From the NCBI GenBank assembly GCA_937124495.1, contig CAKZKZ010000585.1:1-6052 (forward strand): 6,052 nt of DNA. Reading direction: 5' to 3'. Numbering within the stretch: the first letter of the stretch is position 1; each line of letters opens with the position of its first letter. A model generated the notes under the pieces. The model worked only from the letters and a program-made list of their open reading frames with translations. It made no database searches and was not told the DNA's origin. This document shows, piece after piece, positions 5,561 through 6,052 of this stretch. A program made the translations under genes and the position numbers. This DNA comes from an uncultured Dokdonia sp. Its GTDB lineage: Bacteria; Bacteroidota; Bacteroidia; Flavobacteriales; Flavobacteriaceae.

Positions 5561-6052
5561 ATGGCTCAATCAATAGAACCAAATATAGCTGACCTAGCAA
5601 ATGGGTGGCTAAAATCTTATGGAATAGATTACAAATTAGAACAAGAAAACCTAAATACTGAAATAGATAAGGCTCTAAATGATTACCATTCTAAAAGTTG
5701 ATGATCTGGATGAAATAGACCTGACGCTAAAATATTACTTCAGGATAAAAACTTAAATTTTTATCCTGTTTTAATTGAGTATAAAGGTCATAAAGATAAA
5801 TTAGAGAAATTAGATACTGATTGAAGAGTGGAAAATAAAACTGTTAAAAATGATGCTCATTTAAAAAACATTAATTGATATGCTGTAAATGGTGCTGTTC
5901 ATTATGCTAATGCTGTACTTCATCATACTGCCTACACTGATATTATAGCTATCGGTATGACAGGATATAAAGATGAATCATGAAATATTAGACATGAAAT
6001 TTGAGTGTATTATGTTTGAAAAAACAACTTATGAGTAGGTCAAAAAATATGA
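5561..6052 (+). CDS. UGA-recoded (UGA = Gly) N-terminus of a second BcgI-like R-M protein, runs off the window
   Basis: From the ATG at 5561 one frame runs 164 codons to the window edge with no TAA or TAG but ten TGAs, at 5699, 5702, 5711, 5822, 5876, 5981, 6002, 6017, 6032 and 6050. Under the standard code only 46 residues would be made. Reading TGA as glycine gives SKGGSGGNRPDAKILLQD, FYPVLIEYKGHKDKLEKL, NINGYAVNGAVHYANAVL, TDIIAIGMTG and HEIGVYYVGKNNLGVGQKI. This is the conserved N-terminal nuclease region of R-M proteins with an N6-methyltransferase domain, with D55 and E73-Y-K75 as the PD-(D/E)XK residues. The protein encoded at 1974-3893 is a paralogue with GGN glycine in TKGYAVNGAL. 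Ten of 18 glycines would be TGA, the only tryptophan codon is TGG (5606), and all three arginines are AGA. This pattern fits code 25 of Absconditabacteria and Gracilibacteria. The methyltransferase part should lie beyond the window. Standard annotation would miss the gene or call it a pseudogene. Confidence 0.85.

Noticed and set aside
5699..5713. Selenocysteine at the TGA codons
   Set aside because: Ten UGAs, including a tandem pair, in a nuclease-like domain without redox motifs and without recognisable SECIS hairpins do not fit selenoprotein usage.
5561..6052. UGA = tryptophan (code 4) reading of the recoded frame
   Set aside because: It would put eleven tryptophans in 164 residues, at motif positions that are glycine-rich in the family (SGGSGG, GVGQK, YAVNGA context). 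The paralogous protein encoded at 1974-3893 has glycine in the YAVNGA motif. The frame already uses TGG for its tryptophan at residue 16.
5561..6052. Ordinary pseudogene with scattered stop mutations, or sequencing error
   Set aside because: Ten TGAs with no TAA or TAG, no frameshift and intact motifs throughout cannot be explained by random decay or error in AT-rich DNA.

Overview
This AT-rich window looks like part of a bacterial plasmid or plasmid-like mobile element. The left third is a leftward-facing replication and partition block. The middle is a rightward restriction-modification (R-M) pair. To its right are a tyrosine recombinase and the start of a second R-M gene that cannot be read with the standard genetic code.

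Layout: 1-487 (minus) is the N-terminal part of a probable replication initiator, cut by the window edge. 541-629 holds three iterons. 692-940 and 950-1567 (minus) are a small ribbon-helix-helix-like protein and a ParA-like ATPase. 1590-1746 is a dense cluster of GACTA/TAGTC boxes that looks like their centromere and operator. 1974-3893 and 3893-4426 (plus) are a BcgI-like nuclease-methyltransferase and a half-length specificity subunit, overlapping by one base. 4448-4479 is a strong hairpin, and 4542-5483 is a XerC/D-like tyrosine recombinase behind a good sigma70-type promoter.

The main discovery is at 5561-6052. One frame stays open for 164 codons with no TAA or TAG, but with ten in-frame TGA codons. 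The TGAs fall where the family carries glycine, so the frame reads as the N-terminal nuclease region of a second R-M protein if UGA = glycine. This is NCBI code 25, known from Absconditabacteria (SR1) and Gracilibacteria (BD1-5). The R-M protein encoded at 1974-3893 is a paralogue of it and has a GGN-coded glycine at the best-aligned of these positions. All the other complete genes are TGA-free and end in TAA, so they terminate identically under both codes. They do use CGA/CGG arginine codons, which the recoded frame lacks.

The window therefore mixes standard-code genes with a code-25 gene. Possible explanations are transfer between a UGA=Gly Patescibacterium and a standard-code partner such as its host or prey, a mobile element resident in a code-25 cell that carries imported standard-code genes, or a metagenomic assembly chimera joined near 5484-5560. 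The window alone does not separate these. No tRNA gene is visible, including the tRNA-Gly(UCA) that the recoding would need.
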